Below are positions 45,922 to 54,241 of a stretch of DNA of 64,000 bases, in pieces. Both the position numbers and the translations under genes were made by a program. The stretch spans positions 1 to 64,000 of the forward strand of contig JAFUXA010000007.1 of assembly GCA_017470985.1 (NCBI GenBank), read 5' to 3'. How positions within the stretch are numbered: the stretch's first letter is position 1; each line of letters starts with the position of its first letter. The notes under the pieces were generated by a model, which was given only the letters and a program-made list of their open reading frames with translations, was not told the origin of the DNA and ran no database searches. Origin of the DNA: Lachnospiraceae bacterium. GTDB lineage: Bacteria > Bacillota > Clostridia > Lachnospirales > Lachnospiraceae.

Positions 45922-46458
45922 ATGAGCAACAATGAGTTGAGAATTCGAATGTATCCCAAACCTAGGGATGTATTTGATATAATTGTCAATTGGTTGACAA
46001 AATATAAAGCTTTTGCATGGTTTAAACCTATTTACTATGCTGCCAAAGAATTTTGGCTCTACGCCCTGTTCGGCCTGGGAACCATAATTATAAGTATTGG
46101 CTCCTATGACATAATGACAGAAAGCATGGGCATGCCGATTCTGATTGCCAATGCAATCTCCTGGATTGGCGCTACACTTTTTGCTTTTGCAACAAACCGT
46201 AAATGGGTATTTACTACTCATGTGAAGGGCGCATGGGCCTTTGTGGTTCAATTGGTAGGATTCAGTGGCGGCCGATTCGTTACTCTTATTATGGAGGAGT
46301 GGATACTTCTGTTTTTCGTATATATGAAGGGCTTGCCAAATATGCCTGTGAAATATGTGGCACAGGTATTGGTTATTGCTATCAACTACTTGATTAGCAA
46401 GCTGGTAGTATTCAGAAGCAGAACGGCTCCGGTGGATCATGAGAGATTAGAGTCTTAG
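45922..46458 (+). CDS. GtrA-family membrane protein
   Basis: 178 residues with four membrane helices: LYALFGLGTIIISIGSYD, ANAISWIGATLFAFATNRKWVF, FVVQLVGFSGGRFV and VKYVAQVLVIAINYLISKLVVF. The ANAISW...FATNRKWVF signature is typical of GtrA, thought to flip polyprenyl-phosphate sugars for side-chain glycosylation. It is followed after 17 bases by a GtrB-like GT2, the standard pairing. The 80 bases before it hold nothing I recognise. Confidence 0.88.
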   Translation: MSNNELRIRMYPKPRDVFDIIVNWLTKYKAFAWFKPIYYAAKEFWLYALFGLGTIIISIGSYDIMTESMGMPILIANAISWIGATLFAFATNRKWVFTTHVKGAWAFVVQLVGFSGGRFVTLIMEEWILLFFVYMKGLPNMPVKYVAQVLVIAINYLISKLVVFRSRTAPVDHERLES

Positions 46459-46475
46459 TTAGGAGAATTATTAGG

Positions 46476-47402
46476 ATGGATAAAATAGCAGTACTTATAC
46501 CATGCTATAATGAATCTCAGACAATAGAGAAAGTAGTGACAGATTTCAAACGGGCATTGCCTGACGCTGTCGTTTATGTATATGACAATAATTCCACAGA
46601 TAACACTGCTGAGATTGCAGCGGCAGCAGGTGCTGTTGTTCGACATGAGTATCAGCAGGGCAAGGGAAATGTTATTCGCCGTATGTTTAGAGACATAGAT
46701 GCCCAGTGCTATCTCATGGTGGATGGTGATGACACATATCCGGCAGAGTTTGCGCCGGAGATGGCAGCTAAGGTCTTGGAGAGAAATGTGGATATGGTTG
46801 TGGGAGACAGATTGTCTTCTACTTATTTTGAGGAGAACAAGAGACCATTTCATAACTTCGGAAATTCTCTGGTTCGCTGGTCCATTAATAAATTATTCCA
46901 CAATGATATCAAGGATATCATGACTGGTTACAGAGCTTTCTCTTATCAGTTTGTGAAGACATTTCCTGTATTATCACAGGGCTTTGAGATTGAGACAGAG
47001 ATGACAATCCATGCATCTGACAAGAATATGTTCATGGAAAATGTTGTTATAGAATATCGTGACAGACCGGAAGGTTCAGAGTCCAAGCTGAATACATATT
47101 CAGACGGTATGAAGGTTTTGCTTACCATTGCAGGGCTTTTTAGAAATTATAAGCCTATGGCTTTCTTTGGAGCTATATCAATTATTTTGATGCTTCTTGG
47201 TGTGGTATTTTTGATTCCGGTATTGGTTGAATATGCAAATACCGGTTTGGTTGAGCGATTCCCAACACTTATAGTGTGTGGCTTCGTTTTTCTGACAGCT
47301 ATTATCTCGTTCTTCTCAGGAATGATTTTACAGACAATAGCTCACAAGAATCGCCAGGACTTCGAAATGGAGTTGCAGCGCGTCGCTCACGACGTCAAGT
47401 AA
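46476..47402 (+). CDS. GtrB-like GT2 with C-terminal membrane helices
   Basis: 308 residues. The GT-A domain shows KIAVLIPCYNESQTIEKVV, VYVYDNNSTDNT, GKGNVIRRMF, MVDGDDTYPAE and DIMTGYRAFS, all typical of polyprenyl-phosphate hexose synthases. Two C-terminal helices (MAFFGAISIILMLLGVVFLIPVL and TLIVCGFVFLTAIISFFSGMI, about residues 228-290) anchor it. With the GtrA gene upstream it should provide an extracellular donor for side-branch addition by a GT-C-like enzyme such as the DUF2142-type proteins. Confidence 0.88.
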   Translation: MDKIAVLIPCYNESQTIEKVVTDFKRALPDAVVYVYDNNSTDNTAEIAAAAGAVVRHEYQQGKGNVIRRMFRDIDAQCYLMVDGDDTYPAEFAPEMAAKVLERNVDMVVGDRLSSTYFEENKRPFHNFGNSLVRWSINKLFHNDIKDIMTGYRAFSYQFVKTFPVLSQGFEIETEMTIHASDKNMFMENVVIEYRDRPEGSESKLNTYSDGMKVLLTIAGLFRNYKPMAFFGAISIILMLLGVVFLIPVLVEYANTGLVERFPTLIVCGFVFLTAIISFFSGMILQTIAHKNRQDFEMELQRVAHDVK

Positions 47403-47414
47403 TTAGAATATTTA

Positions 47415-47553
47415 TTGTTGTGATAGTTATCTATTATCAGGATCGCTTCCGCTACCTGCTCGCACCAGCGGTACTAAATTTGCTGCGCTTGTGCTTGCTC
47501 ATTAAGTACCGGGGCTCGCAATGTTCCTGATATATAGATAACTATCACAACAA
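47415..47553 (+). repeat. Palindromic repeat element A
   Basis: A 139-bp inverted-repeat element. Left arm 47415-47442 and right arm 47525-47553 pair over about 28 bases with one small mismatch. The core, read on the minus strand (47510 to 47461), contains GGTACTTAATGAG and AAATTTAGTACCGCTG, shared with elements B and C. It could form a long hairpin RNA in the 3' UTR of the GtrB-like gene, acting as terminator or stability element, or be a mobile repeat. Confidence 0.85.
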
Positions 47554-47597
47554 TTCAATTAGTTAATTGCACTTGAAATCCTGACCAACGCAGGGCT

Positions 47598-47754
47598 GGT
47601 AGGTATGCGGAACCAGTATCTATTTACAGGAACGTGGAAAACGCCGGCACTTAACGAAGAAGCGATAGCTTCTGAGTTTAGTATCCGCTGCGTTTTCCCC
47701 GTAACGAGAGTGTTCCTGATAATAGATACTGGTTCCACCTACCGGAATAATTGG
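47598..47754 (+). repeat. Palindromic repeat element B
   Basis: A 157-bp inverted-repeat element. Arms 47598-47634 and 47712-47754 pair (GGTAGG...GGAACCAGTATCTAT against its complement) apart from an extra ATGC. An inner stem (GGAAAACGC with GCGTTTTCC) flanks a core GGCACTTAACGAAG...GAGTTTAGTATCCGCTG (47646-47692). The inner part of the arms (TATCTATT-CAGGA) resembles that of element A. Confidence 0.85.
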
Positions 47755-47808
47755 TTAAATAAACATCGGGGGTATAAGGGGAAGAATTTGAGTGGAGGTT
47801 ACTTTGAA

Positions 47809-49032
47809 ATGACTAAAGAACAGGCAATGAAAGTGCTTGAGGAGCACAATCAGACACATGTAATGAGAGGTTTCGATGATTTAACATCAAGCCAGCAGGA
47901 GACACTTCTCAACCAGATCGCAGATCTGCAGTGGGATGATATAGCTCTTGCAGGAAATCAGACAGAGATTCCACTTGGTGAGATTACACCAATTGAAGGA
48001 ATGGATGTAGAAGAAATTGATGCCAAGAGAGATGAGTTTGCCAAGATTGGCTATGATGCTATCAAGGAAGGCAAAGTTGCAGCACTTCTTCTTGCAGGTG
48101 GTATGGGTACTCGTCTCGGATTTGACAAGCCAAAGGGTGAGTTGAATGTGGGAATTGATAATACTTTATACATTTTCCAGTGCTTAATTAACAATCTCAT
48201 GGATGTGACAAATGTGGCAGGCAAGACTGTTCCACTTTATATTATGACAAGTGAGAAGAACAATGACGAGACAATCCGCTTCTTCGAGGAGCAGAATTAC
48301 TTCGGTTATCCTAAGGAGGATGTGGCTTTCTTCGTTCAGGAGATGGCAGCAGCTGTAGATTATGACGGCAAGCTTCTCATGGAAGAGCCAGGTCGTCTTG
48401 CAACATCACCAAATGGTAATGGTGGATGGTTCTCATCTCTTCAGAAAGCAGGTCTTTTGGAGGATGTACATAAGCGTGGCGTTGAGTGGATTAATATTTT
48501 TGCAGTGGATAATGTGCTTCAGAGAATTTGTGATCCTGCATTTATCGGAGCTACAATCGCCAGCGGCAAGGTCAGCGGAAGCAAGGTTGTCCGCAAGGTT
48601 GATCCATATGAGAAGATGGGTGTAATGTGTCTTGAGGATGGCAAGCCATCAGTTGTAGAATATTATGAGCTCAGCGAAGATATGGCAGAAGCTACCAACG
48701 CTGATGGAAAACTTACATATGCATACGGGGTTATTCTCAATTACATTTTCCGAGTAGATAAGCTTGAGGAGATTGTGGAGAAGCATTTACCGGTTCATGT
48801 GGTGGAGAAAAAGATTCCATATATTACAGCAGAGGGCGAGAATGTTAAGCCTACAGAACCAAATGGTTACAAGTTTGAGACACTTGTTGTTGACATGATT
48901 CGTCTCATGGATGATAATCTGCCATTTGAGGTTGTTCGTGAGAAGGAGTTTGCTCCAATCAAAAACTTGCACGGTGTGGACTCACTTGATTCAGCTCGCG
49001 AGTTGCTCAAGGCAAATGGTGTGGAATTATAA
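47809..49032 (+). CDS. UDPGP-family UTP-sugar-1-phosphate uridylyltransferase
   Basis: 407-residue nucleotidyltransferase of the UDPGP family (eukaryote-type UDP-glucose/UDP-N-acetylhexosamine pyrophosphorylases). VAALLLAGGMGTRLGFDKPKG is the uridine-binding signature; YIMTSEKNNDET, PNGNGGWFSSL and FAVDNVLQRICDPAFIG follow as in that family. It makes UDP-glucose or UDP-GlcNAc/GalNAc from UTP and sugar-1-phosphate. The frame is open upstream through palindromic element B, but GGAGG at 47794-47798 sets ATG 47809. The substrate cannot be decided; nearby GlmS favours a hexosamine link weakly. Confidence 0.88.
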   Translation: MTKEQAMKVLEEHNQTHVMRGFDDLTSSQQETLLNQIADLQWDDIALAGNQTEIPLGEITPIEGMDVEEIDAKRDEFAKIGYDAIKEGKVAALLLAGGMGTRLGFDKPKGELNVGIDNTLYIFQCLINNLMDVTNVAGKTVPLYIMTSEKNNDETIRFFEEQNYFGYPKEDVAFFVQEMAAAVDYDGKLLMEEPGRLATSPNGNGGWFSSLQKAGLLEDVHKRGVEWINIFAVDNVLQRICDPAFIGATIASGKVSGSKVVRKVDPYEKMGVMCLEDGKPSVVEYYELSEDMAEATNADGKLTYAYGVILNYIFRVDKLEEIVEKHLPVHVVEKKIPYITAEGENVKPTEPNGYKFETLVVDMIRLMDDNLPFEVVREKEFAPIKNLHGVDSLDSARELLKANGVEL

Positions 49033-49046
49033 AAAGATTTATATAG

Positions 49047-49075
49047 ACCCCGGCTTTTTAGTCGGGGTAATTTCA
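49047..49075 (+). terminator. Terminator-like hairpin after UDP-sugar pyrophosphorylase gene
   Basis: ACCCCGGC (49047-49054) pairs with GTCGGGGT (49061-49068) with one G-U pair; the T tract after it is weak (AATTTC), so termination may be partial. Confidence 0.55.
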
Positions 49076-49091
49076 GTATAAAGAGGTTGTT

Positions 49092-50501
49092 ATGGCAGAA
49101 CCAATATTTTCTATAATAATGTGGACTCATAATACCAATGAAGCATTCTTTCGCGATTGCATGGAAACTCTGGCATCTCAGACTTATGAGGGATGGCAGC
49201 TGTATATTATGGACAATAACGGAGCTGGATTTGTTCATCGAATCGCTACAGAATTCTTTCCTGAGGATATCCGAGTACATTATCGAAAACTGAAGACTGA
49301 CAAAGGTATGGCATATGCTTACAATGTTGGAACACATTTTGTCATGACAAGTCTGGCTGGTGATGACCGGGCCAATGCGTCAAGTGAGTATATGCTCTTT
49401 ATGAATCAGCATGATCGCTTAAGTCCTGAGGCATTATCGCTCATGGCTTCTGTGGTAAATGGTGTGGAAGATGTGTCTGACTGGCCTGAGATTATCTATA
49501 CTGATGAGGACGAGATAGAGGGCGTGGATAGAGTTCGCCCGAATTTCAAGACGGGATTTAACAAAGAATTATTGCTGCACAGAGACTATATCGGCGGATT
49601 TTTCGTCTTGTCAGTTCAGGCTGCTAGACAGCTTGGAGAGTTTCAGTCCAAGCTGCAGCACGCGGTGACTTATGATTATCTGTTGCGCGCCATGGAGAAT
49701 CGTATGCGTTTTGCTCATGTGCCGGCTTTGATTTATCATAAGCGTCATGTATATGATGTCAATCTGGAAAATATGTCCCGTAAAGAGCGCCGCAAATATG
49801 AGTTGAAAATAAAAAGAGAGTACATGGTTGCAGCCAAGGCTTCCCTTGCCAGACAGGGTATTGACGGAGAGATTACTGAGGGAAGCGATATGTCATACTG
49901 GATTATAGATTATAATGGAGTGGATTATGATCATCACAATCGTGATTTTATCTTCCTGAAAAAAGATGGTATCAAGACATATACCAAGGATGCACAGAAT
50001 ATAAAGCGCATGTATGGTTATATAAAGCAGCTGGATGTGGCGGTAGTCGGTGGCAGATTTATAAAGTCTGGATTTGCCATAGAAAATTGTGGCTACATCT
50101 ACAACAGCGGTGGAATAGCATTTCCTGCATTTTATGACCAGAAATTTTACAGACCTACTTATCAGCAGTTGGCTTCAATTCCAAGAGATGTAAGTATGGT
50201 AGATTTTGATTATTGCATGCTGGATGCGAAAATCTATCGCAAGCTGGGCGGCTTTGATGGCAATCTCACTGGCAGGGATTTGATGCTTGATTATTGTATG
50301 AGAGCCATTGAGAGAGGCTATAGAGTGGTTGTTGACCCTGCTATTATTGTCAGAGGTGGCAAGCGGGAATTCGATAGCACCAGAGAATCCAGTGCATATT
50401 TCCTTGAGAAATGGCAGGATAGACTGATTCCAGAAGATCCATTTTACAATAGAAACCTGCCTATGGGATTAGAGAATTTCAGATTAGATATTGGAGAGTA
50501 A
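49092..50501 (+). CDS. Family 2 glycosyltransferase
   Basis: 469 residues. FSIIMWTHNTNEAFFRDCM and GWQLYIMDNNG start an atypical GT-A domain; FMNQHDRLSPEA takes the place of the usual DDD site and YTDEDEIE follows, as in the rhamnosyltransferase-like GT2 group that also includes the enzymes at 5993 and 30882. The second half (from about residue 290) is a diverged GT2-like repeat with VDFDYCMLDAKIYRKLGGFDG. It is 17 bases before the LCP gene. The aspartates of the metal site are reduced to QHD, so activity or metal use may differ. Confidence 0.8.
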   Translation: MAEPIFSIIMWTHNTNEAFFRDCMETLASQTYEGWQLYIMDNNGAGFVHRIATEFFPEDIRVHYRKLKTDKGMAYAYNVGTHFVMTSLAGDDRANASSEYMLFMNQHDRLSPEALSLMASVVNGVEDVSDWPEIIYTDEDEIEGVDRVRPNFKTGFNKELLLHRDYIGGFFVLSVQAARQLGEFQSKLQHAVTYDYLLRAMENRMRFAHVPALIYHKRHVYDVNLENMSRKERRKYELKIKREYMVAAKASLARQGIDGEITEGSDMSYWIIDYNGVDYDHHNRDFIFLKKDGIKTYTKDAQNIKRMYGYIKQLDVAVVGGRFIKSGFAIENCGYIYNSGGIAFPAFYDQKFYRPTYQQLASIPRDVSMVDFDYCMLDAKIYRKLGGFDGNLTGRDLMLDYCMRAIERGYRVVVDPAIIVRGGKREFDSTRESSAYFLEKWQDRLIPEDPFYNRNLPMGLENFRLDIGE

Positions 50502-50518
50502 TAAAGAGGGAGAATTCT

Positions 50519-52069
50519 ATGGCAAAGAAAGAGATTTATAATATCGAATTGCCTTCAGAAAGAGGAAGTAGAACAAGTAGTTCTGGCGGAATGAGAACCA
50601 GAGCAAATGGTGGCACAACAAGAAATAGTGGCGCTTCTAGAAGCGGTGTCGGTACAAGAACTGGTGCTTCATCAACTAGAGGTGGCTCATCCCGAGGCGG
50701 TTATGCTTCTGGAGCCAGAAACGGCGCTAGTAAGAAGAAAATATCGACTGGCACTTCAAACAGAAGCGGCTATGGCTCGGGGAGCAGAACCGGATCTGCA
50801 TCATCCAGAAATGGAGCATCTACAAGAACTGGATCTGCATCATCAAGAAGAGGATATGATTCCAGACGAGATTCATCAGAATACAGAAGCAGCACACGAG
50901 GCGCCTCACGAACGACTTCCTCTCGTAACAGACATATAGATGAGTACGAGGGGGCTGAGAACTACGAAAGACCTCGTAGAAGTTCTCGTCAGATTGCCAA
51001 GGCCAGAAAGAAGCGTAAGCGCAGGAAGATATTATTTATAATCGAAGCAATTGCTCTTATCTTATTGCTTCTATTCCTGTTTGCCTGGTTGAAACTGGGA
51101 CTTATCAATTGGGATGACCTTAAAAACCTGCGGACCAACAAGTTGGATGATGAGACTGCAGCTTTGCTTGATGGTTATACAACAGTTGCCTTCTTTGGTG
51201 TGGATAACCGTTCCGCAGGACATTATGAAGGTGGAAACAGTGATAGTATTATGATTTGTACTATCAACAACGACACCAAGGAAGTGCGAGTGGCATCTGT
51301 TTACAGAGATACTGTTCTCGATGTAGACGGCAAGGGAACTTATAAGAAATGTAATTATGCATACAACCATGGTGGCCCTGAGGAAGCAATCAATATGCTG
51401 AATCTCAACATGGATTTGGATATACAGAAATATGTGGCGGTAGACTTCTTCGCTCTTGCTGAAGTGATTGATGCCTTTGGTGGAATTGATTTGGATATTA
51501 CTGAGGATGAGGCATATCATATGAATTCCGGTGGAGATATGTGCTACATTTGGGAGACTGCAACCAGTGCCGGTGTGGAAGTGCCGCCTGATGTAACTCC
51601 TGGAACAGGTGTCCATGTAAATGGAGTTCAGGCCGTAGCTTACGCCCGAATCAGAAAGACCTCCGGTGGAGATTTCGCTAGAGCTCAGAGACAGAGAATA
51701 GTTCTGGAAAAGGTTGTAGAAAAGGCTCAGCATGCCAACATATTTACATTGAACAAAGTGGCGGATGCAGCTTTTGATGATGTGGGAACCAACTTTACTT
51801 TGAATCAGATTCTAAGCCTGGCCAAGTATGTGAAGGATTATCAGCTGGTGGATACAGCAGGCTTCCCATTTTACAAGAACTCAGAGCACAGATTGGAGGG
51901 AACATCAGTTGTATGCCCATGTACACTTGAGTCAAATGTGCGTCAGCTTCACGCTTTCTTGTACAATAATCCGGAAGTGAAATTGTCTGATGTTGTTGTA
52001 AGTACATCCAAGGACATTGAAAATCTCATGGGATTAGGCGAGGAAGATGCACTGGATTACGGTTATTAA
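50519..52069 (+). CDS. LCP-family glycan ligase with long Ser/Gly/Arg-rich cytoplasmic tail
   Basis: 516 residues. The LytR-CpsA-Psr domain (about 220-500), outside the membrane, transfers undecaprenyl-phosphate-linked glycans onto peptidoglycan. TTVAFFGVDNRS, GNSDSIMICTINNDTKEV, VASVYRDTVLDVDG, FFALAEVIDAFGGIDLDI and VNGVQAVAYARIRK are the usual motifs, including the phosphate-binding arginines. One helix (residues about 174-198) follows a basic KKRKRRK stretch. Residues 15-150 are a low-complexity, positively charged Ser/Gly/Arg/Thr sequence with repeats such as GSASSR, unlike the short tails of most LCP proteins. Confidence 0.92.
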   Translation: MAKKEIYNIELPSERGSRTSSSGGMRTRANGGTTRNSGASRSGVGTRTGASSTRGGSSRGGYASGARNGASKKKISTGTSNRSGYGSGSRTGSASSRNGASTRTGSASSRRGYDSRRDSSEYRSSTRGASRTTSSRNRHIDEYEGAENYERPRRSSRQIAKARKKRKRRKILFIIEAIALILLLLFLFAWLKLGLINWDDLKNLRTNKLDDETAALLDGYTTVAFFGVDNRSAGHYEGGNSDSIMICTINNDTKEVRVASVYRDTVLDVDGKGTYKKCNYAYNHGGPEEAINMLNLNMDLDIQKYVAVDFFALAEVIDAFGGIDLDITEDEAYHMNSGGDMCYIWETATSAGVEVPPDVTPGTGVHVNGVQAVAYARIRKTSGGDFARAQRQRIVLEKVVEKAQHANIFTLNKVADAAFDDVGTNFTLNQILSLAKYVKDYQLVDTAGFPFYKNSEHRLEGTSVVCPCTLESNVRQLHAFLYNNPEVKLSDVVVSTSKDIENLMGLGEEDALDYGY

Positions 52070-52076
52070 TAAAGTG

Positions 52077-52106
52077 TTGGGAATATTTGCCCAATAATGC
52101 TATAAT
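52077..52106 (+). promoter_or_regulatory. Candidate promoter of glmS
   Basis: TTGGGA (52077-52082) and a perfect TATAAT (52101-52106), spaced 18 bases, lie 157 bases before the GlmS start. The leader shows no glmS ribozyme core that I can find. Confidence 0.65.
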
Positions 52107-52262
52107 AAGTGGACGTGTAGTTAGATTGACAATTGAAAATGTGTGAATCTGAATGCATGTTGTTGAAGAATTAAATGGTAATATTTGATACATAAAAGCA
52201 AAAATCATTGTGATTGGATGAATGGCTTTTATGAAATTAATAGTGATAGAAAGGGAACAAAT

Positions 52263-54092
52263 ATGTGTGGAATAGTTGGATATATAGGTAAGTCACAGGC
52301 TGCACCTATATTGCTTGATGGACTTTCACGATTGGAATACAGGGGATATGATTCAGCCGGAATTGCAGTATATAATGGCAACGAGCTGGTGGGCAAGAAA
52401 GCTATGGGTAAGCTGAAGGCCCTGTCTGAGCTTACTCATGATGGCGAGAATATGCCTGGAACAGTTGGTATTGGGCATACTCGTTGGGCTACCCATGGAG
52501 AACCATCTGTAACCAATGCTCATCCTCATTTCAACTCTGATGAGACAATTGCAGTGGTACACAATGGTATCATTGAAAATTATATGAAGATTCGCGAGAA
52601 GCTTACAGCCAAGGGTTATGTATTTCAGTCAGAGACTGATACAGAGTGTGTAGCACATTTGCTTGATTATTATTACAATGGCAATCCGCTGGAGGCTATT
52701 ACCAAGGTTATTCACCGTGTGGAAGGTTCGTATGCTCTTGGAATTATTTTCGCAGAGCATCCGGACAAGGTTTATGCAGTTCGTAAGAACAGTCCGCTTA
52801 TTGTAGGCGAGAGCGAGACGGGAAGTCTCATTGCATCAGATGTGCCTGCTGTTTTGAAGTACACTCGCGATGTGTATATGATTGAAAATGATGAGATTGC
52901 TGAGCTTACAGAAGATGATATTAAGTTCTTTGATGTGGATGGTCAGCCAATTGAGAAGCAGTCTAAGCACATTGATTGGGATGCGGATGCTGCTGAAAAG
53001 GGTGGTTATGAATATTTCATGTTGAAGGAAATGTTCGAGCAGCCAAAGACGGTTAGAGATACATTGAATCCTAGAATTGACAAGGATGACAATATATTTA
53101 TCGAAGAGCTTGGAATGACAGACGAGGAAATCAGGGATATTTCCCGAATTAGAATTGTGGCATGTGGTTCTGCATATCACACTGGTGTAACTTCCAAGTA
53201 TGTATTTGAAGGAATGGCTCGAATTCCAGTTGAGGTGGATCTGGCATCAGAGTTCAGATACAGAGATCCAATTCTAGATCCAAAGGAATTGGTGATTATC
53301 GTATCTCAGTCAGGTGAGACAGCTGATTCCCTTGAGGCATTGAAGTTGGCTCGCGCCAAGGGTAATATCACTCTTGGTATTGTAAATGTAGTTGGATCAT
53401 CCATTGCCCGTGAAGCTGACAAGGTAATGTACACATGGGCTGGACCTGAAATAGCCGTTGCTACAACCAAGGCTTATACAGCACAGCTTATTGCTGAGTA
53501 CTTATTGGCAATTAAATTTGCTTATGTTAGAGGTCAGATTACAGCAGATGAGATGCATGAGTATGTAGGTGACTTGAAGAAGTTGCCAGAGCAGATTGAG
53601 ATGCTTCTTGCAAATCAGACTCGTATTCAGAAGTTTGCTAACAGATATGTTTCTGCCAAGGATGTGTTCTTCATTGGTAGAGGAATTGATTATGCTATTT
53701 CTCTTGAGGGCTCATTGAAGTTGAAAGAGATTTCTTACATTCATTCGGAGGCTTATGCAGCCGGAGAATTGAAACATGGTACAATCTCACTTATTGAGGA
53801 GGGAACTCTTGTTGCTGCAGTTGTAACACAGAAGGATCTGTATCCGAAGACAATCAGCAACATTCGTGAGGTTACAACTCGCGGAGCATTTGTTCTTGCA
53901 GTTACTAATGAGGACAATACAGAGATTGAAAATGTAGCAGATTATGTTATTTACATACCTGAGACTAATCAGTATTTCACAAACTCACTTGCAATTATTC
54001 CATTACAGCTATTTGGTTACTATGTATCAGTAGGCAAGGGATTGGATGTGGATAAGCCAAGAAATCTGGCTAAGTCAGTTACAGTAGAGTAA
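52263..54092 (+). CDS. glmS: Glutamine-fructose-6-phosphate aminotransferase (isomerizing)
   Basis: 609 residues, the normal length. It makes glucosamine-6-phosphate from fructose-6-phosphate and glutamine, the first step to UDP-GlcNAc for wall and glycan. The start MCGIVGYIG puts the glutaminase cysteine at position 2, which fixes ATG 52263 over the longer frame. HTRWATHGEPS, HNGIIENY and SETDTE are glutaminase motifs; two SIS domains follow (CGSAYHTG, SQSGETADSLEAL) and the C-terminus ends DKPRNLAKSVTVE as in most GlmS. Confidence 0.97.
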   Translation: MCGIVGYIGKSQAAPILLDGLSRLEYRGYDSAGIAVYNGNELVGKKAMGKLKALSELTHDGENMPGTVGIGHTRWATHGEPSVTNAHPHFNSDETIAVVHNGIIENYMKIREKLTAKGYVFQSETDTECVAHLLDYYYNGNPLEAITKVIHRVEGSYALGIIFAEHPDKVYAVRKNSPLIVGESETGSLIASDVPAVLKYTRDVYMIENDEIAELTEDDIKFFDVDGQPIEKQSKHIDWDADAAEKGGYEYFMLKEMFEQPKTVRDTLNPRIDKDDNIFIEELGMTDEEIRDISRIRIVACGSAYHTGVTSKYVFEGMARIPVEVDLASEFRYRDPILDPKELVIIVSQSGETADSLEALKLARAKGNITLGIVNVVGSSIAREADKVMYTWAGPEIAVATTKAYTAQLIAEYLLAIKFAYVRGQITADEMHEYVGDLKKLPEQIEMLLANQTRIQKFANRYVSAKDVFFIGRGIDYAISLEGSLKLKEISYIHSEAYAAGELKHGTISLIEEGTLVAAVVTQKDLYPKTISNIREVTTRGAFVLAVTNEDNTEIENVADYVIYIPETNQYFTNSLAIIPLQLFGYYVSVGKGLDVDKPRNLAKSVTVE

Positions 54093-54096
54093 GTTT

Positions 54097-54134
54097 GGGG
54101 CTCGTCACCTTTTGGGGGCGAGCTCATTTTATTA
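54097..54134 (+). terminator. Terminator after glmS
   Basis: GGCTCG (54099-54104) pairs with CGAGCT (54119-54124) around further CC/GG pairs, followed by CATTTTATT. Confidence 0.7.
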
Positions 54135-54173
54135 AAAATATTTAACACAGGCATAACAAAATGTGTGCTAAAT

Positions 54174-54191
54174 CATCACATTTCCATCACA
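54174..54191 (+). promoter_or_regulatory. Direct-repeat site upstream of htrA
   Basis: CATCACA occurs at 54174-54180 and again at 54185-54191, one helical turn apart (11 bp), just upstream of a possible -10 (TATATT, 54201-54206). This spacing suits a dimeric OmpR-type response regulator; which one is unknown. Confidence 0.35.
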
Positions 54192-54241
54192 AATGAAAAT
54201 TATATTAGTATCTAGAAAGTATATGAAGGGAGCGCAAAGAG

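Noticed and set aside
45838-46440. 200-codon open frame on the minus strand opposite the GtrA gene
   Set aside because: It is the antisense of a clear membrane protein gene; no ribosome site or family features.
47605-47808. N-terminal extension of the UDP-sugar pyrophosphorylase
   Set aside because: The frame is open through palindromic element B, but the ribosome site and family similarity begin at 47809.
51071-51733. 220-codon minus-strand frame opposite the LCP gene
   Set aside because: Antisense of the conserved LCP domain; composition typical of a shadow frame.
52077-52262. glmS ribozyme in the glmS leader
   Set aside because: The conserved ribozyme core could not be found in the 186 bases; only a plain promoter is visible.
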